A DNA stretch of 64,000 nucleotides from Cyanoderma ruficeps (Eukaryota > Chordata > Aves > Passeriformes > Timaliidae): NCBI GenBank assembly GCA_008694505.1, contig VZDJ01000090.1:3031521-3095520 (forward strand), given 5' to 3'. A program made the translations under genes and the position numbers. The notes beneath the pieces were generated by a model. The model made no database searches. It was given only the letters and a program-made list of their open reading frames with translations, and had not been told where the DNA came from. Positions 1-14,154 of the stretch are shown piece after piece. Within the stretch, counting starts at the first letter, position 1; each line of letters begins with the position of its first letter.

Positions 1-2976
1 TGGTATTTTTTCCTTTGTAAGTACTATGAGGGCAGAGCGAGCAAACATTAATTACTGCTTTTACTTCCCTCAAGTACACTGCCTGTGTAAAAATAACAGC
101 ACTGAAGTTACAAAAGGATGTATTTTCTGCTGAAATGTCTCTTATTTTCTGTTCTCCCCACCCAATGGAAAAGATTTTTTAGAATGTCTTTCCTCAAGAC
201 TCCTTAAAGACTTGAGAATTACATACTTGGCCAAGTATATACCCAGGGCTATACAATATAGCATCCTTCAATCAGAAAGTTGCTGGACTTGAGAACCTAA
301 AAGATATTTTTTACTTTTCCAATTATTGTAAGATATATATGAGAAGTTAAAGCTGGTAAGTTTTCATTATTTTATAACACTAACAACATGAACTCGAAAA
401 ACCAATCTCAGATGTACTGAGGGGGATGTTCTGGCATGTATGGAGACATCCTTTGTTGTGGCTTGAAGAGAAAGCCTTGGTTGCTCTTGTTAAAGAACAA
501 TTGTGTGCCTTCATCCAGACCACTAAAGTGGCTGGAATAAAGCTAAAGTGAATAAATAGAAACATTCTAATCTAGTTATTCATGAACATACATGAAATGT
601 TTCTTTGTGGCTAGTAGTAGCTAGAGCAGCCATGCAGCATTATGAGATGTTGAATTGTCTTGACTTGCATTGAGTTTAGGAATTTCATCTACCAGCAGAC
701 TTGTTTTCCAGTTTTCTGTTTTGGATTTGAGACCTGTACAAAAAAGCATTTTGTCTGTACTATAACATCAATTTTTCTCCTGGCTTTTTTTTTCCCATTA
801 GGAGAAAATAAATAAAACAAACTCTAACCTGTATTGAATTTATCTGATTCGTTCAACGTTTCTACCATTCTCAAAGAGGCATTAATATTTTTTGCTATTG
901 CCTCTAGCATATTAGGAATGCTCACAGATAGTTTAGGGGCATCCCCTTCTCATTTTCAAGTCCATAACTACCAATGTTCTGGTTGTTGGCCAGGTTAGGG
1001 ACTGAAAGAGTGTTATGCAAGGAACATGTATCACTTAAGTCTAATTTGCTTTTCACTGTCACTGTTTGTGCAGCCTGGTTTGAACTTGGATTATTGGACA
1101 TTTAGAGAGGAGTTGGTTGTAGTGAGAGAATGGACTGACTGGTACTGCATGTTAAAATGTAGTGGAAACTGGGTTGATTTGAAAGTTCTATAGGCATGCT
1201 TTACCTTCTGAATCTTAGGGTATTGCAGTTAATTTTCTGTGGAATTCCTGAGATAAATGGGGTTATACTGTTAGAACAGCCTTCTGTAAGCCATCCGTGT
1301 GACACCTTGGACTTTCAAATTCAGTGTTCAGAGTATTTATATAAAAATTCAATGTGTTGGAGAAAAATGGGGATGAATACTTAAAAGTCATAATTAAGTT
1401 TTGATTTTTGATTGTTGGGTTTTGGAAAGTACATGTCAGGTTTTGTGCAGGACATTCTTATCACAATATAAATGAAGGCAGATAAACTTACCTGAGTTCA
1501 ATTTAAAAAAAGTTTTACTTCTCCATCCAATATTTTCTTCAGTAGTTTTTTTCTTGGTTGATTTTGTTGTTTTTTTGGGTTTTTTTTCTTGTAAGTAACA
1601 AATTTTTAAGTGCCTCTTCTTGCTTTTAATAAAACAATATATTCTAGATGTGGATAGAACAGTTCTTTTTCTGAGCTTCTTGACCTGTTTTCTCAAAGGA
1701 TTTTGCGAAGGGAAAAAAATTGAAACCAAAACTGGTTTTGGTCAGAATGCCTCACCAATTTCCACTTACCGTTCTCACATCCCTGACCTACTAACAGCAA
1801 AACCTTTCCTAGAAAGCTTTTTTTTCCAAGGCATTAGGCAAAAATCTTGGACAAGTTAAGATTGTTAGTGTTCAATGTGATTTGATTACGAAGATTTGTT
1901 TTCGAATGCGTCTGCAGGTGAGGAGGTTCAGCATAATATATGCCCAGACAAGAGCGACAGAAATTAATTTTGGCAGGGTCTTAACTCTAATCAAGTAGTA
2001 AAACATCAGTACAGATTGTGCTGTTTCCAAGCATAGGTAGCCTTGATGAGCTTTTATGTGGATCATGACTCACTAAACTCTTCTTTATTTCAAGTTCTGT
2101 TGGACTCGGATGAAAGTGCAGGCGAGTGTCTGCTTATCATGTTTTATTTGTTTCAATGCAGCGTTGAGATGTGCCAGTTTGTGTTTTTATTATGTATTTT
2201 TTTCTTCTCTCTGTTGACCATTCCTGCCATGATTCTTTTTTATTGAAGAACATTTTGGCTAAACACATGGTTGTTGGTTTTGTTGTGGTTTTTCTTTCTC
2301 CAAGTGGCATTTGTTAAATGGATAAGCACAGCTTCAGAGGAATCATTACAAGGAATTTCTGTTGCTGTTCCGTTCCTTTGGTAACGTGGAGCGTGTTGTC
2401 CTTGGATGGTTGAGCTCAGTGCCTCAGCCAGTGTGGTGACAGTGTTGTTGTTCCTGGAACACACACCTGCCTCTGATCCTGCAGGATGCTGCCAGCTATG
2501 CAGCACTGGGAAGAGCTACCATGAGGACACTGAGCTCTTGCTGTAAATCTCCCTGTTCCATGAAAAGAACATCCTTTTTTGTTCCTATGGAGTAGTCCAG
2601 AGTTGCGTGCACTTTGTAGCAGATAAAAAGAAACTGGGATACATAAAAATGAAGCCCCAGTTTAATATGCTCTTTGAGGATGTTTCCACTCTCTTGGTTA
2701 CTATGAAGCGTCAAGACTGCAGGCAGTGAAATTAACTGTGTTTACAAAGTAATCACCTGGTCATTTGAAGTAGCTCGATCACTGCAGGGTTGAGAAGAAG
2801 TTTGCTCAACTCCTGGCAGAGCCCGGCAAAAACGTCTATGAAGCCTGGCAAGTCGTGTCTTCTGGTTATGAGGTGTCAGCCTCTTCCAGTGCTGTCACAT
2901 ATAGTTTATAACTGGATGTAAACAGACTTGAACTGCTAAACTCTGGCTTAAAGGCTTCTTGTTTGTTGTGGTTTTT

Positions 2977-2988
2977 TATATATATATA
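2977..2988. repeat. (TA)6 microsatellite
   Basis: A short TA repeat sits between a T-run and GGGTTGG. It is too short to be notable. Confidence 0.9.
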
Positions 2989-5900
2989 GGGTTGGTTTTT
3001 GTCTTTGTTTTGGGAAAACCAACATGCTTAGCCTTTTTGATGTACAACCATCTGGTTTACTTCACCAAACCTGCAGGTGTAATCTGAGGTGCTGAGGCAT
3101 TTAAGTTGGTGCATATATCTGAGGGTGATGTTCCACCTTGTAGTGAGGCCATAAAATAACCACAGTTACTATGAAGGTGAGAAATTTTGCATTTGAATTT
3201 TGCGTGTGGCCAACTGTGGCTCTCCTTGGTTTCCTCTGGCTGCTAGTACATTTCCTGCTGGTGGCTCCAGAAAGAGGAATTGAGGTAATTTGCCTATGTC
3301 TGTCTTTAAAATGTGAATTTAACTTAAATGATCATCTACACTCTAGGAATGGAACTATTTATTTTGGCCTACAGTTTTGCAAGTATGCTTTGCTTTTTAT
3401 TTGCTGACAAACTGCGCTCTCAATCTGATTTTTATGTAAAAAGTTGTAGCCAAAGAAATAAAAACTCTAATATTATTGGTTGATGTTTGAAAAAAACCCC
3501 AAACTTTTAGACAAGCATTTTATTCTTTGAATAATTTCCAGTAAGAGTTAGCTAGCTGCTTGATCTTGGTTGGAAGCAGTACAGAGCAGATGGACTGTAC
3601 GTCCCTCTGCCTGCAAATCTTGGCCTTCGTGTTTCCTTGTGTGTTCAAACTCATTGTTTTGCCTCCATACTTCTCCCAGTGTACACCCAAATTAGAGTTG
3701 TTGTTTCTGGCTGTGATTCAGGGTTCAGAATTTACTGTTTTCCAGAAAAAAACCCAACATGTTTCTACACAGAATTCCTTGAAATATAATCTGGCTGTAG
3801 TCCATTGTTCTGAATACGAGGCTAAAACTGTACATAAATAAAAATCCCTGCCTTCAAAATTTCCTTTTTTCCCAAAGGAAGTATAGTTAGACTGCCATAA
3901 CAAGCATTCTTCATTGTGATACAGTATTGCTGGAAAAAACCAGTGTTTCTGAGAGTCAGTGATTATCTATAGGATAATAGATTTTTGTTCGATATGTTGG
4001 TGTCTGAAGTGATGGCCAGAGTTACTGTTCTGAGGGTTGAAGGGTTTCATGTCTTTCAGTGTAACTCAGGATGCAAATATATTTGAACTTCGTAAACTTT
4101 CTTAAACAACCATGACGCTGGGATCTCTGGCTCATGTGAAATATTAGGCTTTTTGAGTCATCTCAGAGGACTCAATTACTTTCATATTTATAATGTATAT
4201 CCACTTAAAAAATCTCAGAACATGCAGTGTGCTTAGGGACAGCCACTGCTAATTTGTTGAGGCAACACTAGGTTATTGACACAGCAGAGTGGTTGAATCC
4301 TTGCTATAATGGTAAAAATTGCTACACACTTAAATGGCTGAAATAAGAAATGGTTTTTTGTTCAAACTTTAAAAATATATTCAGTAGATTTAGCTTGTCT
4401 TTAGGAAGCTTTATTCCAGCAAGAAGCATGGCGAGTTTCTGTTACTTTGGAATATTGAAATAATGGTGCACTGGATTTTCTGCTATGGAAAGAGTTGTGA
4501 AGCATGTATTTATTACTTTTTAAGAGTTGTTTCTTATGTTTTGGTAATAGCTCTAAAGATGTCACCTTTGGAGTTACCACAGTATTAAACAATTTTCTTT
4601 GAGCCTCTGCGTGGCAGCCACATACCAAATCTAGTTGTTGATAAAATCTTGATTTCCATTCAAGTTTCTGCTTTGTCAGCTCTGTCTTGTGATTTAATTC
4701 CCTGCATGTGGAAGTGTGAGGTCCAAAAAAGGTGAAATACACGCTTTTTTCACATGCAAAGAGTTGTCCTATGAGTCTTCAATGCAAGACTTAATTTTCA
4801 TCTCTGGGATTGCTGTACAGCAGCTGCCAGCCTTTGCAGGGCACTTGAGTCACATTGTTGCTCATTGCGATGGAGCTGGTGGAAATGTGCTCTCTTGGCA
4901 CAAGTTAGTGTCACTTCACTGTGGTAGGACATACTTTGAAGCTGAAGGAATTGATAAAAGTTGGAAGCTGTGTAGACACCAAATACCTTATGAATAAGTT
5001 GTGAAAAATCATGACTTCTGAAGAGGCTCTGGTCTCATGATTTTGTTTTTTTCATACAACTGTGCTTTAACTTCAGCAGTGACAATGTTATTTCATTGCA
5101 GTCAAGGTCTGCTACACGCAGAGAAGAAGTTGTTGGACTTAGAGATGTTTAGTCTAAACCAGCTGTTCCTGAATTTGGGTTACCAAATGGATTGATCTGT
5201 GATTGGCAGAGTGCTGTGTGCTGGGAAGGCTCCAGCTCTAGTAAATCTCTACATGTTTATGAACTTTTTTACCTTGTAATAATGGGAACCATCCAGTGCT
5301 TTGCCTGAGTTTGTGGTAAAATCAGTTTGTGGTGCTGTGGTAGCTTTTCATGTATTCCAACTTGATTTGATGTTATAGCTGGGCAATGTTGAAGTTTTCA
5401 GCTTCCCTGGCTCAGCGTGTGTGTTTCTGATGAGCAGAAGACACCAAGGTTTTCTGAGATGCTGAGTTTTATGGCATTTCATCCTTTCATTCCATGTGGG
5501 GTGTATGTGTTTATAGTGGTTTTACAGAAATGGTATAACAAATATGTGGGGTGTATATGATGTGTCTTATCCTAAACTCAAGGTATACCAAAGTTGTTAA
5601 AATGATAGTTTTTAGAATTAAAAGGATTAGGTGTTATCATCTTTTTGACTTAAAACTGCAATGTGTTGGGTAAAATGGCATCTTTATTTAAAAGCAGGTT
5701 CCTCTTTTGATTCATAATTTTTCCCCCATCTGTTCACATGCCCATCTGTAAAACAGAAGATGCAATTTTACTGTTTTTTGGGGGATGTTGAGGTTCGAGG
5801 TCCCTTGTTTTTACAGTTCATGTTCTGCAGCCAGCTGGTAGAAAAACTGTTGGTGGGGAAACCTACATCCATTCTTTTCCTCAGATCCTTAATGATGTGG

Positions 5901-6587
5901 TGTGCCATGTATACCAAGTTCTTTGGTAGAAGTCTTAGATGTGATATAGGTTGATGACTGATTCAGCAAAGACTGTGTTTTGAAGAAGCAATGAGGAGTT
6001 CTTTAATAATGTGTTTATGAAATGAGTAATTCTTCTGATCTGAGTAGACAATGTTCTGCTCAGCTATTAGGTTGCATCTTTTAACTGTGATTATAAAGCA
6101 AACCTTTTCCTTGTTGAGGAGATAAAGCAGTTGCATTGACCTTGGCTGATCAGGTCAAGGTATATTTAAAGGTGAGTTGTGTGTATCTAATTTGAAATGA
6201 GAATATCTGTGTGTAATGTATCCTACTTTAATCTTACCTAATTTACTCTTTACTCAGCCCTGTGTAGATAAGACCTTGGGATGTTTTTTGTATTATGATT
6301 TACTAGTTCAGGCAGTTGGTTATGTTGTTAATACAGAGCAGGAAGCAAATACTTATTGCATGGGCACCTTACAAGGTGAAGTATCCAGAATTTAGGCATT
6401 CACAGTAAATTATGCAACACATGCAGAGGTCTTCAAGTCATCAAGTTGGACAAAATGAGTGTGGTAAATTGAACTATTAGGCCTGATGAGATAAGACATC
6501 AGCGTTCAATGCATGTTTTTACTAGAAGTTGAAGACCAGCAAAGAATCAAAGGTACTACCAGGTGACCTCATAACCTATTTTTTCCC

Positions 6588-6588
6588 N
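6588..6588. other. Ambiguous base (N) in a T-run
   Basis: A single N precedes twelve T residues, so it is an assembly or base-calling uncertainty in a homopolymer. Confidence 0.99.
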
Positions 6589-7370
6589 TTTTTTTTTTTT
6601 CCCTTTTTTCTTCTGCTTTCAAATTACCACTGGAGGTGGGGACAGGGCACTTTGACATTAATGAACCGACATTGGGCTGTAAGTAGAGCTGTAGCTGCCT
6701 TGAATTGACCCTGACTGGTGACGTTATCATGTGTGAGTGAGCTCATAGGCACCACCACGCACTTCTAAGAATGTGCCACTGTGGAGTCATTCATAGTTCA
6801 GAGTCCTCTCTGTTGAATTTCACATCCTCCTACAAAATGTTTACAGGCAGAAGCAGCAGGGTAAGCAGACAGAAATAGAAAACCAAATTGTCAGTTCTGT
6901 AGATCTTGAGCGCTTTGAAACATGTTGGCTTAGCTTTTGTATACTTAAAGCAGCAATCTGTTCTAATTGTAAAGGTTAGGAAATTACTTGTTCTGCTTGC
7001 TGTCCTCTTGATTAGGAGAAATTGACTTTTTTTTTGAGATTGTTTTTTTGCTAAAGATTCCCTTGTCGCATTTAGAGCTATTTCCCCTTTAGTGATGTGT
7101 TCAGCTAGAGCATGTGTGAATGCTAATTTCCCAGGCTGTGTGTAGGTTGGTTCCTGCCTGTCTCTGAAGTGTTTCTCCCAGAAAACCTTGAGCACATGTG
7201 GGTTGGTGGCTTTGCTGTTGATATCTGTTAGGTGGCAGTAGAATTAAGAAAATGGGAGTAGTCAGTGCCCAGCAGTTTGGAATTCTCCATAGGGTGTAGA
7301 ATTGAGGTACATTGGTCAAGTATCTCTTAAATGGAGATGGGTCTGCTTTAAGTCTGTTTTGCTTTGTTGC

Positions 7371-7388
7371 AAAAAAAAAAAAAAAAAA
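7371..7388. repeat. A18 homopolymer
   Basis: Eighteen consecutive A residues are followed by TTAAAACCC. There is no recognisable retrocopy upstream on the + strand, so I read it as a simple run rather than a poly(A) tail. Confidence 0.9.
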
Positions 7389-7853
7389 TTAAAACCCAAA
7401 GATTACTATACCACTTTAGAGATTATGGTTTGGAAATAAGCTCTCATGTTAGAGTTATATTTTTATAGCCTCAGATGGTTTTGTAATATTTTTGTCTGTC
7501 ACTACTTTTATTATGGCCTGTCATGCATAGATGTAGGTAGCAATTGGTGGCAGAGGTGTCCACTGGTACAAAAAATACATCTGGCTTGCAGTTATGATTC
7601 AGTTTGCAGTCTGAATATCTACTTCATACACAAGCAGGTGCAAACATGGAGTGACTGTACTGCCAAAGACACAGCTCTCACTATTACAAGTTTCTTAAGG
7701 GTGTGTTTTCAAGAAACTAAAACATGTGGCGTGAGATAGGACAGGTAAAGAAGTTTAAATCAAATGTAGGTGGAATCAGCCCTGCAATCCTTCAAAGCAA
7801 AGGTTGAGAAGTTTGTGGGCAGAAGTTTTGTATGGCACAGATTTCTGAGCAGT

Positions 7854-8898
7854 TGTACTGGGTTTGTGTGAATATGTTTTGGTAGCAGGGAGGCTGCAGG
7901 GGTGGCTTCTGTGAGAACCTGCCAGAAGCTTCTCCCATGTCCAACAGAGCCAGTGCCAGCTGGCCTCAAAACACACCAGCCAAGGCCATCAGCAACGGTG
8001 ATAGCAGCTCTGTGATGACATTTTTAAGAAGGGAAAAATACCTGTGCAGTAGGAATGGTAGAGTGGAGTGAGAATGTGAGAATCAGCCGTGCAGACCAAG
8101 ATCAGTGCCAAAGGAGGGGGTGGAGGTACACTGGGTGCTGGAGCAGGGATTCACCTGCAGGTGGTAATGAAGACCATGGTGAGGCAGATTGTCCCTGCTG
8201 AGGCCCATGGTGGAGTGGAGATCCACCTGCAGCCCATGGAGGAACCCATGCTGGACAGGTGGATGCCCAAAGGAGGCTGTGGCCCTGTGGGAAGCCCGCA
8301 TTGAAGCAGGCTCCTGGCAGGGCCTGTGGAGAGAGGAGCCCACACTGGAGCAGGTTTGCTGGCAGGACTTGTGATCTGGGGTGGGTACCCACAGTGGAGC
8401 AGTTTGTGAAGGACTGTAGCCTGTGGACAGTACTGGCATTGAAGAAGTTCATGAAGGACTGTTTCCAGTGAGGGGGACACCATGCTGGAGTAGGAGAGGA
8501 GTGTGAGGCCTTCTTCCCTAGGAGGGAGGAATGGCAGAGACAACAGGTGATAAAACAGCTGCAACCATTTCCTGTCTCCCTGCACTGCTGTGGGGTAGGA
8601 GGTAGAGAACATCAGGGGTAAGTTAAGCCCTTAAAGAAGAGATGGTAGGGAGAAGGTGTTTATGAGAATCATTTTTATTTCTCATTATCTTACTCTGGTT
8701 TGATTGGTAATAAATAATTTTTCACCAAATTGAGTTTATTAGGTCTGTGACAGTAATGGGGGAGTGATCTCTCCCTGTCCTTATCTCAACCTGTCAGCTT
8801 TTAGTCATATTTTTTCTTTCCCTTGTCCAGCTGAGAAAGAGGTGTGACAGAACAGCTTTGGCAGGCTCCTGGTATCCAGCTGGAGTCAACCCACCACA
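7854..8898 (+). mobile_element. Endogenous retrovirus solo LTR (about 1,045 bp)
   Basis: The block starts TGTACTGGGTTTGTGTG and ends CAACCCACCACA, so it has the retroviral 5' TG and 3' CA ends. A TATA-like TTTTTAAG lies near 8022 and a poly(A) signal AATAAA at 8709-8714, both on the + strand and in LTR order. The middle (about 8080-8520) is GC-rich with degenerate GGAGCAG...GGACT units, unlike the AT-rich intron around it. The flanks are GCAGT (7849-7853) and GCACT (8899-8903), a 5-bp target-site duplication with one mismatch. I recall similar sequence as a high-copy LTR in bird genomes but cannot give a family name. No gag, pol or env sequence adjoins it, so it is a solo LTR left by LTR-LTR recombination. 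Open frames inside it on both strands follow from the GC content and are not genes. Confidence 0.85.
8330..8500 (+). repeat. Degenerate internal repeats of the LTR
   Basis: Three or more related units of roughly 40-60 bp occur: CTGGAGCAGGTTTGCTGGCA, then GTGGAGCAGTTTGTGAAGGA, then TTGAAGAAGTTCATGAAGGA, each followed by a short GACTTG or GACTGT element. They are imperfect and belong to the LTR. Confidence 0.6.
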
Positions 8899-11800
8899 GC
8901 ACTGGGACTAGTGATGCCCCCTTTATGAGGATTTTCCCAGTCTTATTTATTTACATGGTGTAACTTGGTGACCTTGGTTTCATCCTCTCCCAGGCAGAGA
9001 AGGCATGGACCTTGGCTTGTTTGGAGCAGAGCATGTTTTTGCTGGGGTCTGGTATGTGTATGCTGATCACTTGGCTCCCTGCTGCCAACCAGGATGAAAG
9101 AGCTGGGGGAGTATTCCTGGTTTGCTGATTGACAGGGGATCCAAAATGTCTCTGAGATTTCTGCTCTATCAGACTAGGCTGATAATGACCAATGAGGTCG
9201 AGGTCTTTTTGTGGCGGGGAGGAAAAACAGATGGGCAAACTAGTGGCCAAATAAGCTTAATTAGCTCAAGCAACCAGTTTAAGAGCAGTGGGGTAACCAA
9301 GATTCTGAACCTACAGAAGAAAACAGAGTGGAATACAAAACACAGAAAAGCAGAGATGAACTCTGCTTATAATTTGTCCCTCAAGGCAAAAATTTAATTT
9401 TTTTATCCAACATATCAATTTACAAGTCACATTTTAATCCCTATCATTACACTGAGTGCTTTGCAAGCATTTCCTAATGAATCTATCATGGAACATTGCT
9501 TCCTAAAGAAACTGTCAGCCAGAAAGACTGGCTCACTGTGTGAGGCTTTCAGTTTGGTCCTGAGGTCTTTCCCAGTTTTTACTTTGCTGTCTTTATCCCA
9601 GTTTTTAGTTTTGCTTTAAGTCATAGGAGAGTTTTTCATTAATAGAGGAGAGACAAAAGTTGATTCGTAGTACTCCTGTATGGCAGTGCCTGTTGTGAAG
9701 TGAACCCAAAACTGGTGCTTGGTTGCAGAGCTTCTGCAAGCTTTGGTTCTTGTTATCCTGACTGTGAAGAAAATAATGAAAACAGGGTGAAGAGCATCAG
9801 CAATATTTCACAGGTGAAGAAAACATGGCAGTGGGGAGGTTTGTGTTGATTTGTCGCCTCCAGCTGCTGCTGTCCTGGGACCCTGAGCAAACTGTGTGTG
9901 CCTGGCTGCCATCCTGCTAGCTCTGAGTTTTTAAGAAGTGGTGCCTGTGCTGTGGAAAGCTCTGGTGTGGTCAGTGTGTGCCTGTATAGAGAAACTTTAT
10001 CTCACATACAATTTCTTATTCCATGTGGAACTGGCTGTACCAATGAAAGAATGGATTTATAACCTTATGATTTTATCCGTCGTAAGGTTCTTACTGTTCA
10101 GGCAATACTGCTGTCTGATGCAGGCAAATAGTGTTTTTTCCAGTGCCTCAGCTCAAACAAGTGATTAATGGCCTTTTCCTACATTGTCAGATATTCTGAG
10201 GCCAGTTACAGTTCATGAAGCCCTCGTCTATTGCAGTGATGGGGACCTGAGGGCATGGAGACGTGACCAACCAGTGCAGGTCAGCTGAGTGAAATGCTGC
10301 ATTTCGGTAGCTCTGTGTGTTCATTCAGAGCCACAGGAAAAGAAAGTAAATAAAGGACAGTGAAACTGTCTCAGGGTGACTGTACAGATGGAAAGCTGTA
10401 GCCCACTATTCTGTAGTAAGTTCAGTCACATAATTTCTACAGGATGGCTTGTTTGCATTTCAGTTTTCTCAAGGAGAGAGTCACAGTCCACCTAAGACTA
10501 TTCCACCATAAGATTTTGGGAAGGGAATTGTAGCATAGGTTACAAGTGTTTTATACTAAGGACCCAGTTTCTGTGGTAAGGTGTAGGGGGGGAGTAAGAA
10601 GTCTCTTGTATCAAGACAGGAAGACACTGCCGGGATAAAATCCTTTCTGGAGCCGTGCTCCAGTTCTTCCCCTTGAGGTCAGAGGTATGGGTTGCAATGT
10701 GCATAGCTGTGTAGGACTTCTCTGTACAGCCAAGGAGATGTTACCAAGGACTGCTTAAAATTTATACAAATCTTTTTCTAAAGGCTATTCATGTAGCTGG
10801 AAAATAGTGCATAAATAGTATGTAATAGCAATTCTTTTAATCTTTTTAGTTAAATACTGAGGCACTGTAATCCAATATGCATTGTTCTATACAAGTTTGG
10901 AGTAATTTAGGTAGGAAGAGGTAGGGCAGCTTCATCTCAATACTTCTGGAAGGTAGTGATTAAACATCCTCTTCCTTCCATTGCTCCTGAATCCCTGCTG
11001 AGTACGGTTACTTCATATTCTATGTCTGCGGTCTCCTCCCCTCTTCCACATTTGTTAGTTTTAATCTGTTTATGGGAGAGAAGAAATCTTTTGAGTGTAC
11101 TTCTGAGAAGTCTGAGTGATTTCCTTTCAAGCCAGAGGTCTTCCCTACTGAGATCTGCCAATATAACTCAATCTGAACTGAATCAACAATCTGAACTTGA
11201 GGCCTGACTGCTTAGTCCCTTTCATCTGTTCTGTTTTCAGTCTTGCCAGGCATGGTAGATTTCCCTTTGTTTTCCTTGTCTAAATAACTATTTCTTACCA
11301 GTTGATTGAAAGTAATTTCGTTATTTTAAAGTTTTAATAATGGTTGTGGTATTTTATTTTTCTCCTTTCCCTTTTTTAAGCATATTCTCATTTTCTTTTT
11401 TGGCACATTTGCTCTTTTAGTTTTCCTTTATTGTTCTCTGTCTGTCTTCTAGAAAACATGTTCCTCTTTCTCTCCGGGTATCACTACTTCTGTGGCTACT
11501 GAGCTTTCCTTTGTTGACTTGGCATCTTGCACATCAGCTTCTGTTGTTACTAATGAAGTTTCCTTTCTTGTTTCTATTTGTAAAGCGTGTGGGATGCCAT
11601 TCTTTCAGTGCAGTCTGTTGTGTGATACATTGGCTGTAACTCTTGTTTTTGTCACTACTTGTTTACCACTTCAAGTAAAGATTATGAGAAATGGTGTCTA
11701 TCCTGACTTGAGGATGAATCATACACATAATAGGAGGCTAGTTTTTCATCACTTGAACAAATGAATTTTGGTCACAGGATCTGTAACAAAACACCTGATG

Positions 11801-14132
11801 TGAAACTTCTGATAAAGTCAGTTTTGACGAGCCAGCTGCCACTGGAATCAGTGAATTAGAATGAAATAAGTTACAACAACAACATAATTAGCTACTTCTC
11901 TGTCAGCACCTTGCTCACAAGACAGGAGAGAGCCAGCAGATTGTTCCTCTAAGCCTTTCTGTTTTTCTCAGAAGTAGTGACCAAATAAGTGGATGCCCTC
12001 AAAAGGGTATTGAAATTACAAGCCTCTACTGTAATGTTTACTCACAGTGCACACCTCTGGTGTATTTTAGGCCTAGAAATTACTTTTCTAAAAGAACTAC
12101 TCAGGTCAGATCCTATTTGAGTTTACCCCTGAAAGTCTTCTAAATCAATGGCTTCATGTAACAGATTCTGAGCCGCCTCCTCCTTTTTCTGTTCAATTAT
12201 TTTTCATCAACAACAAATAGTAGCAGTAAGTTGCATGGTAGGTGAAAAAATGCCCTCATTTGTTTTTGAACCCTTTGAAGTAAACGATACATACCTATAT
12301 TTGCAGTTTTTTCTCATGGTATCAAAATGGACTTCCACTACTGGCCATGTTCCCACTCCTTCCTATATGGTCTCACTGGAGCTTAAATGACCACACAGCG
12401 ACCTGGTTGAACTTGCTTATTCATCAGAAAGTTAAATCTGAGAGTTAAGAGTTTTCTGCCGGGGCTGCCGGTTGAATTGGCTTATTTTTGTAGCTTTGAT
12501 GACAAGGGGTGGGACAGACTGTATGGCTGGGGGGAGAGGGAGGGCAGAAAGGAGTGTCCCTTCTGATGACAGCAAAGCATTAAGTATTAGGTCACCTTAA
12601 CAGCCTTGTTTAACCACACCCGTAACAGCATAGTTAAAGGCACTTGCATGTTTGTCCTGGAGGGCTGGCAGTCTTTCCTTGAGTAGGAGTTTCCTTCCTT
12701 AGATGGAAACCTGCAGTCACATTTTCAGACTCAGGTCTGTTTGCAGATCACTTGCCTTATACGATGGTGACAGTAGATTAAAACTGCTTAGAGCTGAGGT
12801 TTATTGTGGCAGGGGCTGTAAAACACTACTGAAACAGTTTTTCATGTTGCATTCATACTGAGAGTTGAAAAAACCAGAGACAGCAAAGATTGGGGTTTTT
12901 TTTGCAAGTCAGTGTCTATAGTAATGACTTGAAACAGGAAGGCTTCAGCTTCATTCAGTTAATAACACTTTCTTCTTATTTTTCCTTCTCTACGTTCTTA
13001 CCACCGCTCTCTCCTCTGCCAACCAAGGAAGGTGAAGTGCTTGTTTCAGGTACCAGTGAAGATTGCACTTGGATTACAAATTGTGTCAACTATAAGGAAA
13101 GGAGGGGGATGGAAGATGGGTGTACTTGCCAAAGAAATCCTGGCAGTACCTGGAGATCTCTGTTGGCATTACCATTGCTTTTTAAGATAATGGAATAGGT
13201 AAACAGGCTTCAGACAAGCCCTGGTATGTGGTGAGCTGTACTTGGCAGCTGGTTAGTTGTACCTGGAGTTTTCTTGGAAGAGCAGTTATTCTGGTGCACC
13301 AATTGACTTGCTGAGTGTAGAAACTTCTGGTCAGGTTTTATGTTTAGGGATTGTCTTAAATACAGACATGATGCCCAGTCAGATACTGCTGTCTGTATAT
13401 GACCTAATTAAAATATGTGGTTCATATTTTGTGTGTGCTAGTCATATTTTGTGACTAGTTTAATGGTGGATTTAACAGCGTTTCAAAGTCTGATAGACTT
13501 TTGGTGCAACAATATTAATTTTTTTTTATAACTGCAAATAGTTATTGGGAGTGGTTTTTATGAAGGAGATGATTTTGATGTTCAAGGGCATACAGATTTT
13601 CAGCTTTCTCCTTTGCAAGATGGATATCAAGCCTGACAGAGATCAGCTGAAAGTTAGCATTTAAAGTAATTTTATGCACATGAGGCATTCATCTCATGTG
13701 CTAAAACTTGTACTTAAAGGGGAGAATTGGAAAGCTCTTGCTTAGAGCTCACTTTGTTCAGCTTGTGCTCGTGGTGGTGTCGCATTTCTTGTAACTACAC
13801 TCAGCTTGGAAAAATCAGTCGAAAGAAGCTGATTCCTGAAATTAGGCAAGCAGTTCCAAAAATGATCCTCAATCAGTTCTGCTGTTTGCCATCATCAAAG
13901 TAAACAGCTTCTCTCTTCCAAATTGGCATTTGGAGATGTGGCAATCCAATTAGAAGTGCAAAGCTGTCTTAGTTTAGACGCACACACACAAGTTAGAAGT
14001 TTTCTGTAAGCAGTGGCATTTGTTCCATGCTAGTAGCTGGAGAGTGGGGAGGTAGTGCAGGGTAATACTCTTTCTTTCTTCATACTTCATCCTCCCAATA
14101 TTCTTAAGTGTGTATAATTCATGTTTATGTGT

Positions 14133-14154
14133 TTTATATGATGTTTATATGATG
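14133..14154. repeat. 11-bp direct tandem repeat
   Basis: TTTATATGATG occurs twice in succession. It lies in ordinary AT-rich intron and probably arose by slippage. Confidence 0.9.

Larger units (their letters stand above)
1..7853. other. Intron 1 stretch without recognised elements
   Basis: AT-rich unique sequence with scattered T-runs, one N and an A18 run. Short open frames on both strands (longest 121 codons, minus strand at 6830-7195) have no recognisable domain and no neighbouring splice logic, so I see no gene here. Confidence 0.75.

Noticed and set aside
5724..5765. MIR-like CATCTGTAAAACAGAAGATG
   Set aside because: The match is only about 20 bases with no supporting blocks on either side.
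7371..7388. A18 run as the tail of a processed pseudogene
   Set aside because: No recognisable coding or UTR sequence precedes it and no flanking duplication was seen.
8083..8612. Cluster of overlapping open frames on both strands
   Set aside because: They lie inside the solo LTR and reflect its GC-rich repeat units. LTRs of this kind are non-coding and the frames show no retroviral protein motifs.
12505..12550. Possible G-quadruplex near GGGGGGAGAGGGAGGG
   Set aside because: Only three close G-runs are present. The fourth is separated by a 15-nt loop, outside the usual rule.
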